From positions 1 to 40,293 of the forward strand of contig CAIOZS010000099.1 of the NCBI GenBank assembly GCA_903862845.1: a stretch of DNA of 40,293 bases, read 5' to 3'. A program made the translations under genes and the position numbers. The number at the start of each line of letters is the position of its first letter. Within the stretch, counting starts at the first letter, position 1. The stretch is from an uncultured Thermoleophilia bacterium (GTDB lineage: Bacteria; Actinomycetota; Thermoleophilia; UBA2241). Below the pieces are notes generated by a model that ran no database searches, was not told where the DNA came from, and saw only the letters and a program-made list of their open reading frames with translations. Below, one piece after another: positions 29,469 through 35,653 of this stretch.

Positions 29469-29639
29469 ATGGCTTACAAGATCACTGATGAGTGCCTCGC
29501 ATGCGGCGCTTGCGTCGACGAGTGCCCCAACGAGGCCATCTCCGAGGAAGACCCCATCTACATCATCGATCCGGAGAAGTGCGACGACTGCGCGACCTGC
29601 GTCGAGTCTTGCCCCAGCGAGGCGATCATCCCCGAGTGA
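29469..29639 (+). CDS. 2[4Fe-4S] ferredoxin, clostridial type
   Basis: This small electron carrier has two low-potential [4Fe-4S] clusters. ATG 29469 follows a near-perfect AGGAGGTGA at 10 bases. The 56 residues hold two typical motifs, CLACGACVDECP (9-20) and CDDCATCVESCP (38-49); in each, CxxCxxC supplies three ligands and the Cys before Pro caps the other cluster. Both cores are symmetric and complete. The short length matches clostridial ferredoxins, which serve enzymes such as pyruvate:ferredoxin oxidoreductase or hydrogenase. It is apparently monocistronic, between its own promoter and a strong terminator. It was found by direct reading. Confidence 0.96.
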   Translation: MAYKITDECLACGACVDECPNEAISEEDPIYIIDPEKCDDCATCVESCPSEAIIPE

Positions 29640-29666
29640 CCCCGGCGGAGAGCGCCTGACGCTCCG

Positions 29667-29694
29667 GGGGCCGGCTCCGTGAGGAGCCGGCCCC
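29667..29694. terminator. Bidirectional 12-bp hairpin after the ferredoxin gene
   Basis: GGGGCCGGCTCC (29667-29678) and GGAGCCGGCCCC (29683-29694) form a perfect stem with a GTGA loop, between convergent ferredoxin and methyltransferase genes. TT follows on the plus side only. Confidence 0.75.
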
Positions 29695-29702
29695 TTCGTG
29701 GT

Positions 29703-30548
29703 TCAGGGCAGGATGCCCTCGCAGCCCACGAGCTCGGGCGCGTCCCACCAGAGCCGCCGCGCCATGACGGCGACGGCCTCGGCGTTGGAATCGACGAGCA
29801 GATAGCTGCGGCCGTTCAGTGCCGCGGCCTCGCCGGTCGTGCCGCTGCCGGCGAAGAAGTCGACCACCAGATCGCCGGGGTCGGAGTGCACCCGCACGAT
29901 GCGCTCCAGGATCTTGAGCGGCTTCTGCGTCGGATACCCAGTCTTCTCCTTGCCCGTCGGGCTGACGATGGTGTTCCACCACACGTCTGTGGGCGTCTTG
30001 CCGCGCGCGGCCTTGACGGGGCCGACGAGGCCCGGAGCCATGTAGGGCACGCGATCGATGTCGTCGTAGCGGAAGACGTAGTGGGTCGGGTCGACCGCGT
30101 ACCAGAAGATGGTGTCGTGCTTGGCCGGCCAGCGCTTGCGGGAGCGGCCGCCGTAGTCGTAGGCCCAGATGATCTCGTTGAGAAACGACGCGCGCCCGAA
30201 GATCTCGTCGAGCAGCACCTTGCAGTAGTGCGCCTCGCGGCTGTCGATGTGGAAGAACAGCGAGCCGTCGGGAGTGAGGATGCGCCGCGCTTCTGCGAGT
30301 CGCGGCGCCAAGAACCCCAGGTAGTCCGCGAAGTCGTCGGGCCAGGCGGCGCTTCCGAGGATCTCCGTGCGGTAGCGCCGCCCCTGAAAGCCAGTGCGGT
30401 CGCCGCCGACGTCACGCGAGGTGCGCAGGCGCGTGCGCTTCTGCGCGCGCCCCGTGTTGAACGGCGGGTCGATGTAGATGAGGCGCGCGCAGGCGTGCGG
30501 AAGCGCGCGCAGCACCTCGAGGTTGTCGCCGAGAACGATGCGCTTCAC
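29703..30548 (-). CDS. Orphan DNA methyltransferase, beta-class (N6-adenine or N4-cytosine)
   Basis: It transfers a methyl group from S-adenosylmethionine to an amino group in DNA. GTG at 30548 gives 281 residues starting MKRIVLGDNLEVLRAL. Catalytic motif IV is DPPF (27-30), followed by a long target-recognition region, then GYPTQKPLKILERI and SAM motif I FAGSG (232-236). This order (IV, recognition, I) defines the beta class. IDSREAHYCKVLLDEIFG and NEIIWAYDYGG are shared with type III-like and stand-alone adenine methylases. No restriction gene is nearby. Its start overlaps the upstream GNAT stop as GTGA. Target sequence unknown. Confidence 0.88.
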   Translation of the reverse strand: MKRIVLGDNLEVLRALPHACARLIYIDPPFNTGRAQKRTRLRTSRDVGGDRTGFQGRRYRTEILGSAAWPDDFADYLGFLAPRLAEARRILTPDGSLFFHIDSREAHYCKVLLDEIFGRASFLNEIIWAYDYGGRSRKRWPAKHDTIFWYAVDPTHYVFRYDDIDRVPYMAPGLVGPVKAARGKTPTDVWWNTIVSPTGKEKTGYPTQKPLKILERIVRVHSDPGDLVVDFFAGSGTTGEAAALNGRSYLLVDSNAEAVAVMARRLWWDAPELVGCEGILP

Positions 30549-30982
30549 AAGGGGTACTCGTAGACGCGCTGGTCCTTGACGCGCCGGCAACCGACGGCAG
30601 GGTAGAAGTCGTGCACTCCGTCGCGCGCCAGGTTGGCACGGATCCACATGACCGCGAGGCCGCGCCCCCGCCCCCATTCGGCGGCGGCGGCCAGGAGACC
30701 TGTTCCCAGCCCCTCGCCGCGATGCCCGGCCTTCACGACGAGACCGCCGACCTCCGCGTACGGGTCTTCTTCCACGACGCGCTGCACGTGCACGTCGATG
30801 AAGCCGGCCATGTCGCCCTCAGACTCCGCGACGAGCAGGGCGCGTTCGGGGTCTTCGAGAAGGCGCAGGCGATCCCGGACCTGCTCGATCGTGGACGGGT
30901 AGCCAAGCTCGCCGCACAGTGCGGCGAGGGCTTCGGCGTCGGCCGGGGAGGCCGGCCGGATGTGCGCGCGCGAATCGCTCAT
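30545..30982 (-). CDS. GNAT family N-acetyltransferase
   Basis: GNAT enzymes move an acetyl group from acetyl-CoA to an amine. ATG at 30982 gives 145 residues: IRPASPADAEALAALCGELGYP at the start, GLVVKAGHRGEGLGTGLL (about 80-97) as the acetyl-CoA pyrophosphate loop, and HDFYPAVGCRRVKDQ at the end. It heads a two-gene minus-strand operon with the DNA methyltransferase and overlaps it by four bases, so the two are co-translated. The acceptor is unknown; family members of this size acetylate small molecules or protein termini. Confidence 0.85.
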   Translation of the reverse strand: MSDSRAHIRPASPADAEALAALCGELGYPSTIEQVRDRLRLLEDPERALLVAESEGDMAGFIDVHVQRVVEEDPYAEVGGLVVKAGHRGEGLGTGLLAAAAEWGRGRGLAVMWIRANLARDGVHDFYPAVGCRRVKDQRVYEYPL

Positions 30983-31046
30983 GGGCGCAAGTCTACCCGC
31001 ACACGCCAGACGCCGCGCGCCCGGGCGCGCGGCGTTTGCGACTACG

Positions 31047-31247
31047 CTACGCCGAGAGGCGCGAAGCCCGGCTCTCCGCCGCCGCGGGCATGCGGCAGTG
31101 GATGTGCAGGACGCGGTCCTCGACGGGCTCCGCGTCCAGCGCGACCGTGCCGCACATCGGGCAGACGATCGTCTCGCTGGGGTCTTCGGCGAACAGATCT
31201 TCGTTGAAGACCTCGCCACACTCTCTACAGACCATGTGCTCCAGCAT
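31047..31247 (-). CDS. 66-residue zinc-ribbon protein
   Basis: ATG at 31247, after GGGGGAG on the minus strand, opens a 66-residue frame that is much shorter than the surrounding open frame. It begins MLEHMVCRECGEVFNED and has CREC (7-10) and CPMC (29-32), a Cys4 zinc ribbon, with an acidic linker and a DRVLHIHCRMP segment. Function unknown. Such proteins are often transcription- or enzyme-associated zinc modules. The ribosome site, the conserved-looking Cys spacing and the divergent arrangement with the small ORF at 31345 support it being real. It could instead be a fragment of a rubrerythrin-like protein. Confidence 0.65.
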   Translation of the reverse strand: MLEHMVCRECGEVFNEDLFAEDPSETIVCPMCGTVALDAEPVEDRVLHIHCRMPAAAESRASRLSA

Positions 31248-31344
31248 CACGGCTCCCCCTTCCACACTACAACCCTTCCGCAAAGTACTCGAAAGAACGC
31301 ACCGGGCCTGACAGAATGGGGTGAAAGACCCAGAGGGAGGCGGC

Positions 31345-31419
31345 ATGGCCGACAGTGTGTGGCGCGCGTTCTTCGAAGAGTGGGAGATCATGGCCGTCGT
31401 GAGAGCGCCGGCGGCGTGA
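31345..31419 (+). CDS. 24-residue small ORF coupled to the downstream acetyltransferase
   Basis: ATG 31345 lies about five bases after GGGAGG, the best ribosome site in this stretch. The peptide starts MADSVWRAFFEEWEIMAVV and ends APAA. Its TGA overlaps the GTG of the next gene (GTGA at 31416-31419). The GNAT gene has no good ribosome site of its own, so this ORF probably brings ribosomes to it. It may be a leader peptide or a true small protein (amphipathic, Trp/Phe-rich). Confidence 0.55.
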   Translation: MADSVWRAFFEEWEIMAVVRAPAA

Positions 31420-31931
31420 ACGCGTCGCCCGGCATCAGTATCAGGCGGGCGACGCCGGACGACGCCGCGGGCGTCGCCGCCGTGCTCAACGGCGTGATCG
31501 CCGGCGGCCGTCACAGCCTGCTCGACACGCCGTTCACCGTGGCCGAGGAGCGCGCCTACATCGAGGCGCTCCCGGAGCGCTCCTTCATCCACGTCACCGA
31601 GGCGGCCGGCCGCATCATCGCTTTCCAGACCGTGGACCCCTGGAGCACCTTCACCACCCGCGAGCTCGACCATGTGGCGACCATGGGCACGTACGTGGAC
31701 GCGGGGCACCGGCGGCGCGGCGTGGGCGCCGCGCTGGCGGCCGCGTCGTTCGCGGCGGCCCTCGACCTGGGCTACGAGAAGATCTTTACCGACCTGCGCG
31801 CCGACAACCTCGATTCTCTGGGGTACCATCTCGCGCTCGGGTTCACCATCGTCGGCGCCGCCCGTCGGCACGCACGCGTCGCCGGGCGCGACATCGATGT
31901 CATCTTCATCGAGCGCTTTCTGAAGGGGTGA
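31416..31931 (+). CDS. GNAT family N-acetyltransferase, phosphinothricin acetyltransferase-like
   Basis: GTG 31416 gives 171 residues. ISIRRATPDDAAGVAAVLNGVI opens the fold, TYVDAGHRRRGVGAAL (about 92-107) is the acetyl-CoA loop, and DNLDSLGYHLALGFTIVG is the C-terminal lobe motif of RimI/PAT-like enzymes. The longer in-frame region upstream has no family similarity. It is coupled upstream to the 24-residue ORF and downstream, with GTGA, to the rsmI region. Substrate unknown; the antibiotic link is only family resemblance. Confidence 0.83.
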   Translation: MNASPGISIRRATPDDAAGVAAVLNGVIAGGRHSLLDTPFTVAEERAYIEALPERSFIHVTEAAGRIIAFQTVDPWSTFTTRELDHVATMGTYVDAGHRRRGVGAALAAASFAAALDLGYEKIFTDLRADNLDSLGYHLALGFTIVGAARRHARVAGRDIDVIFIERFLKG

Positions 31932-31936
31932 GCGGA

Positions 31937-32791
31937 ATGCTGTACGTCTGCGCCACGCCGATCGGCAATCTGGGGGACGTGACGCCACGCGTCCTCGACG
32001 CCCTGCGCGCGGTTGAGCTCATCGCCGCCGAGGACACGCGTCACACGCGCAAGTTGCTGAGCCACTTCGACATCCACGTGCCGCTCACCAGTCTCTTCCA
32101 GCACAACGAAGCGCAGAAGACCGAGGAGGTGCTGCGCCTCCTGCGTGACGGCAAGGACGTGGCCCTCGTCACCGACGCCGGGATGCCCGGCGTGCAGGAT
32201 CCCGGCATGCGCCTTGTGGTGCGCGCCGTGGCCGAGGGTCTCGAGCTCACGGTGCTGCCGGGGCCGTCGGCGGTGCTCACGGCCCTCGTGGCCGCGGGCT
32301 ACGACGGCGACGGCTTCCGCTTCGTCGGCTATCTGCCGCGCAGGGCGCGCGAACTGGAAACCACGCTGCAAGGGTGGCGCCGCTGCGGAGGGCTGGTCGT
32401 GGCCTTCGAGACAGGGCAGCGGCTGGCCCGCAGCATCGCCGTACTGTCCGCGTCGCTGCCGGAAGCCCGCGCCGCCGTGTGCCGCGAGCTCACCAAGGTG
32501 CACGAGGAGGTCGTGCGCGGGACTTTGCTGGAGCTGAGCGAGCGCTATCCGGTCCCCGGACCGGATGCCGGGCCGACGGGCGCTGTGCGCGGTGAGATCT
32601 CGCTGGTTCTCGACCTCGGGCTGCCCCTGGACGAAGTCGCCGCCGCCCGGCCGCAGATGAGGACGGCCGCCGCGGCCTTGCTCGCCCGCGGCCTGTCGCG
32701 GCGTGACGCTGCGGCGGCTCTGCATGTGTGCCTCGGGCTTCCGGGGCGAGAGGCCGACCGTCTGGTGCGCGAGGTCGCCGCCGAGGGCTGA
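31937..32791 (+). CDS. rsmI: 16S rRNA 2'-O-ribose methyltransferase RsmI
   Basis: RsmI methylates the ribose of C1402 in the decoding centre. ATG 31937, eight bases after AAGGGG, gives 284 residues beginning LYVCATPIGNLGDVT, the invariant start; GTG 31928 is too close to that site. AEDTRHTRKLLSHF, QHNEAQKTEEVL, LPGPSAVLTALVAAG and RELTKVHEEVVRG match the family. Two conserved places differ: VTDAGMPGVQDPG where most have SDAGTPLISDPG, and FETGQRL where most have YESPHRL, so a usual His is Gln. The C-terminus has an Ala/Arg-rich helical extension. Confidence 0.92.
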   Translation: MLYVCATPIGNLGDVTPRVLDALRAVELIAAEDTRHTRKLLSHFDIHVPLTSLFQHNEAQKTEEVLRLLRDGKDVALVTDAGMPGVQDPGMRLVVRAVAEGLELTVLPGPSAVLTALVAAGYDGDGFRFVGYLPRRARELETTLQGWRRCGGLVVAFETGQRLARSIAVLSASLPEARAAVCRELTKVHEEVVRGTLLELSERYPVPGPDAGPTGAVRGEISLVLDLGLPLDEVAAARPQMRTAAAALLARGLSRRDAAAALHVCLGLPGREADRLVREVAAEG

Positions 32792-32844
32792 GGCGGCGGG
32801 CGGCTGGGCGACGCGCCGGCCGCCGTCGAGCTGCCCGGCTCGTC

Positions 32845-32853
32845 TGCTACACT
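32845..32853 (+). promoter_or_regulatory. Extended -10 promoter giving a probable leaderless mRNA
   Basis: TGCTACACT contains the TGn extension and a TACACT -10 hexamer. It ends only six bases before the ATG of the next gene, so transcription would begin at or next to the start codon. No ribosome site precedes that ATG. Leaderless genes of this design are frequent in Actinomycetota. Confidence 0.5.
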
Positions 32854-32859
32854 GCCGGT

Positions 32860-33744
32860 ATGGACCTCATGGCTCTCATCGCCGCACGCCCACTGCTGCT
32901 CGACGGCGGACTCGGGCTGGCGCTCATGGTCCGCGGCTTCGGTGCCGGCGAGTGCCCCGAGGAGTGGAACGTCTCGCATCCCGCCGAAGTGGAGGACATC
33001 CATCGCGCCTTCTACGCGGCGGGCTCCGACATCGTGAACACCAACACGTTCGGCGGCAGCGGTCTGCGCCTGGAGGCGCACGGCATGGCCGCTCGCGCCG
33101 TCGAGCTCAACGAAGCGGCCGCCCGCCTCGCGGTCGGCGTGCGCGACCGCGAGTTCCCCGGCCGCTTCGTGGCCGGCGACATCGGCCCGTGCGGCAAGAT
33201 GCTCAAGCCCATGGGAGACGCCGATCCCGAAGCTCTGCGCGCCACGTTCGCCGAGCAGGCGGATGCCCTCGTGCGCGGAGGGGTCGACCTGCTCAACATC
33301 GAGACCATGTTCGACCTCACCGAGGCGCGCATCGCCGTGGAGGCCGCTGCTTCGGTTGCGGCCGGCCGGCCGGTGCTGGCCAGCATGGCCTTCAAGCCGG
33401 CCGCCCGCGGCTTCCGCACCATGATGGGCGTCGACCCTGCCTCGGCGGTCGCCACCCTCAAAGAGGCCGGCGCGACGCTGGTCGGCTGCAACTGTGAGAT
33501 CACCGCCGAGCCTATGGCCGCGCTGGTCCCCATCCTCGCCGAGCTCAACGGCGGCGTCACCTGCGCGCAGCCCAACGCCGGCCAGCCACGCCTCGAGGAC
33601 GGCCAGACGGTGTACGGCGAGACGCCCGAGCACTTCGCCGCCGTGGTCGGCGGCTATCCCGCGCTCGGGGCGCGCATCGTCGGCGGGTGCTGCGGCACGC
33701 CGCCCGAGTCCATCGCCGCCCTGGCCGCAGCTCTCGGCCGCTGA
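32860..33744 (+). CDS. Homocysteine S-methyltransferase family protein, stand-alone
   Basis: The family moves methyl groups to homocysteine or related thiols using a zinc-activated thiolate. The 294-residue product corresponds to the N-terminal domain of MetH: LLLDGGLGLALM, SDIVNTNTFGG, VAGDIGPCGKML, LLNIETMFDLTEA, then zinc ligands Cys210/Cys212 region (VGCNCE) and GGCCGTPPES with the Cys pair. No cobalamin or pterin domain is attached, so it would use a separate methyl donor such as betaine, S-methylmethionine or a corrinoid protein. None is encoded alongside. Start ATG 32860 is chosen because the family begins here and a promoter abuts it. Confidence 0.87.
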   Translation: MDLMALIAARPLLLDGGLGLALMVRGFGAGECPEEWNVSHPAEVEDIHRAFYAAGSDIVNTNTFGGSGLRLEAHGMAARAVELNEAAARLAVGVRDREFPGRFVAGDIGPCGKMLKPMGDADPEALRATFAEQADALVRGGVDLLNIETMFDLTEARIAVEAAASVAAGRPVLASMAFKPAARGFRTMMGVDPASAVATLKEAGATLVGCNCEITAEPMAALVPILAELNGGVTCAQPNAGQPRLEDGQTVYGETPEHFAAVVGGYPALGARIVGGCCGTPPESIAALAAALGR

Positions 33745-33745
33745 C

Positions 33746-33799
33746 GCGGCCGCGGCTCGCGGCCGCCGACACGGCCGCGCCCCTTCGTCGTCGGGGCGC
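33746..33799 (+). terminator. Tandem GC hairpins after the homocysteine methyltransferase gene
   Basis: GCGGCCGCG/CGCGGCCGC (33746-33766, 9 bp, 3-base loop) starts two bases after the stop. A second hairpin, GCGCCCC/GGGGCGC (33777-33799, 7 bp, 9-base loop), follows. Neither has a T tract. Their position suggests termination. Confidence 0.6.
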
Positions 33800-34229
33800 C
33801 GCACGCCGGGCGGGGCAGGCGGACACTCCCGTCACGCCAGCCCGCGGTCGTGAGCACGACCACGAAGGCCACTATCGCGGGTGCCGCAGGGCAGACCCTA
33901 TGCCTCGGTGAGCCGGGCCTCCAGTGTGGCGATGACGGAGCCGGCCGCGCACGCAGTCGTGGATCGCGCCGTCCACAGTCAGGAAGAAGTGGTCATCGCC
34001 GAGCAGTCCGGCAGCCCTCGGTGCAGTATCGCCTGCGGGGGGAAGAGCGGGGCGCCCGGCCGGCGTCGAGCTCTGGGCGCGCGCGCCGTGGGTCTGCGGC
34101 TCAACGAGGCAGCCGACGTGCTGTCGGATGCGGCCGTCAAGCGCCGCGCCTGACAGAGGAGCGGCAGCGATGCTTGCGGCGACGTCCGCGTCCCCGGATT
34201 TCCGCGATGCGGACTTAATCTCGACGAAC
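33800..34229 (+). pseudogene. Gene-poor stretch with possible remnant of a Phd/YefM-type antitoxin
   Basis: No intact gene is convincing here. Around 33935-34025 one frame reads VVDRAVHSQEEVVIAEQSG and, after a one-base shift near 34018, QPSVQYRLRGEERGA. Together these resemble the ...VDRA...VVI..G.P..V....YRRL... pattern of Phd/YefM antitoxins. No start with a ribosome site and no toxin gene are seen. Either a decayed antitoxin or chance; weak call. Confidence 0.2.
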
Positions 34230-34258
34230 GTGGCAGCGCTTGCCACGCGCTGTACACT
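34230..34258 (+). promoter_or_regulatory. Candidate promoter and overlapping operator of the ABC importer operon
   Basis: GTGGCA (34230-34235), 17 bases and TACACT (34253-34258) make a plausible promoter. The -35 is also the left arm of a dyad, GTGGCA-GCGCT-TGCCAC (34230-34246), so a repressor bound there would block polymerase. Transcription would start near 34265, leaving a leader of about 250 bases before the binding-protein gene. Confidence 0.45.
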
Positions 34259-34264
34259 AGCGAA

Positions 34265-34513
34265 GGGGGCGGCGGCGAGTCCGCTACGAACAGGCACGTC
34301 AAGGATGCACGAGTCAGGGGGAGATGCCATTGGGGGCAACAGACGCGCCGTCGGGGGACGGCATTCGAGCGTGATGAGGTCCGCGCGACTCATCCTCGAG
34401 GCAGGGGCGTGCGCGTCGTGCTCGTGGCGCTGCCGAGCTTGAGCGCCTTTGGCCGGATGCCCTCCTGGTCACCAGGAAGCCAGCTCACCACAATCCTAGG
34501 ATTTGGAGGAACG
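34265..34513 (+). promoter_or_regulatory. Long structured leader of the ABC importer operon
   Basis: This roughly 250-base stretch has no convincing gene. It contains several small hairpins: TGCC/GGCA (34325-34338), CCGTC-GGGG-GACGG (34348-34361) and an alternative ATGCC/GGCAT pairing (34324-34364) that competes with them. Two perfect palindromes lie near its end: TCCTGG-TCA-CCAGGA (34463-34477) and AATCCTAGGATT (34492-34503). The last ends one base before the GGAGGA ribosome site. I recognise no known riboswitch consensus. Confidence 0.4.
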
Positions 34514-35653
34514 ATGTTCAGTTTCCGCAAGTTGAGCTTGGTGGCAGCATTGGCGCTAGCTGCCGTTCTGCTGGTCGTGCTTGTCGCGGCCTGCGGCTCA
34601 TCGAGCAGCTCCGGTGGGAGCACGCCGTCCGTGGCGTCGACGGCGACGTCCGCGGCGGACTTCGGGGGCATGGATGCCCTCATCGCCGCCGCCAAGAAGG
34701 AGGGGACGCTCAACGTCATCGCCTTGCCCCCGGACTGGGCGAACTACGGAGAGATGATCTCGTCCTTCACGGCCAAGTACGGGATCAAGATCAACTCGGC
34801 TCAGCCCGACGGCAACAGCCAGGACGAGATCAATGCGGCGACCCAGCTGAAGGGCACGGATCGGGCGCCGGACGTCTTCGACCTGGGCTCCAACGTGGCG
34901 ATCGCCAACACCGCCATGTTCGCCCCCTACCAGAACGCCGAGTGGAGCGACATTCCCGACAACCTCAAGGACTCCACCGGCCTGTGGGCGAGCAACTACA
35001 CCGGCTACATGTCGATCGGCTACGACTCATCGAAAGTACCGGCGCCCACCACGGTCAACGATCTGCTCAAGCCCGCATACAAGGGCATGGTCGCCCTGAA
35101 CGGCAACCCCACCCAGGCCTCGGCGGGTTTCAACGGCGTCGTTATGGCGACGATGGCGAATGGTGGCTCGGCTGACGACCTGGCGCCCGGAGTGGACTTC
35201 TTCTCGAAGCTCAAGAAGGCCGGCAACCTCCTGCCTGTGGACCCGACTCCGGCCACGATCGCCTCAGGGCAGACGCCGGTCGTCATCGACTGGGACTACA
35301 ACAACGTCGCGCAGACTGCTGCGCTCACAGGCAAGGTTCCCTGGAAGGTCGTCGTCCCCGCGAACGATGTCGTAGCCGCGTACTACAACGAGGCCATCAA
35401 CAAGGACGGGCCGCACCCCGCGGCAGCTCGACTGTGGGTGGAGTACGTGTACTCGGTCGAGGGCCAGAACATCTGGCTCAAGGGAGCCGCCCGTCCCGTT
35501 CTCATGGACGTGATGGTGACCAACGGGACCATCGACAAGGCGGCCCTCGCTTTGCTGCCGACCGCGACGGGCACGCCGGTCGTGCTCACCCAGGACCAGC
35601 TTGCCGCCGGCCAGACCTACCTGCTGGCCAACTGGACTAAAGCCGTTCAGTGA
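34514..35653 (+). CDS. ABC importer substrate-binding lipoprotein
   Basis: It captures a small solute outside the membrane for the adjacent permeases. ATG 34514 follows GGAGGA at three bases. The 379-residue protein has a signal peptide with lipobox VAAC (Cys27 lipidated), a Ser/Gly/Thr linker, then a type-1 binding-protein fold: LIAAAKKEGTLNVIALP, FTAKYGIKINSAQPDGNSQDEI, APDVFDLGSNVA and GYMSIGYDSSKVP. This pattern is shared by binding proteins for polyamines, ferric iron, thiamine and 2-aminoethylphosphonate; the ligand cannot be told from sequence. Its stop overlaps the permease GTG as GTGA. Confidence 0.88.
   Translation: MFSFRKLSLVAALALAAVLLVVLVAACGSSSSSGGSTPSVASTATSAADFGGMDALIAAAKKEGTLNVIALPPDWANYGEMISSFTAKYGIKINSAQPDGNSQDEINAATQLKGTDRAPDVFDLGSNVAIANTAMFAPYQNAEWSDIPDNLKDSTGLWASNYTGYMSIGYDSSKVPAPTTVNDLLKPAYKGMVALNGNPTQASAGFNGVVMATMANGGSADDLAPGVDFFSKLKKAGNLLPVDPTPATIASGQTPVVIDWDYNNVAQTAALTGKVPWKVVVPANDVVAAYYNEAINKDGPHPAAARLWVEYVYSVEGQNIWLKGAARPVLMDVMVTNGTIDKAALALLPTATGTPVVLTQDQLAAGQTYLLANWTKAVQ

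Noticed and set aside
33872-34393. 173-residue minus-strand frame in the gene-poor stretch
   Set aside because: No recognisable motif, no ribosome site, and Ala/Arg/Pro composition expected by chance at this GC content.
34265-34513. Known riboswitch (cobalamin, TPP, SAM or glycine) in the importer leader
   Set aside because: I looked for the core boxes of these classes and did not find them; only generic hairpins and palindromes are visible.
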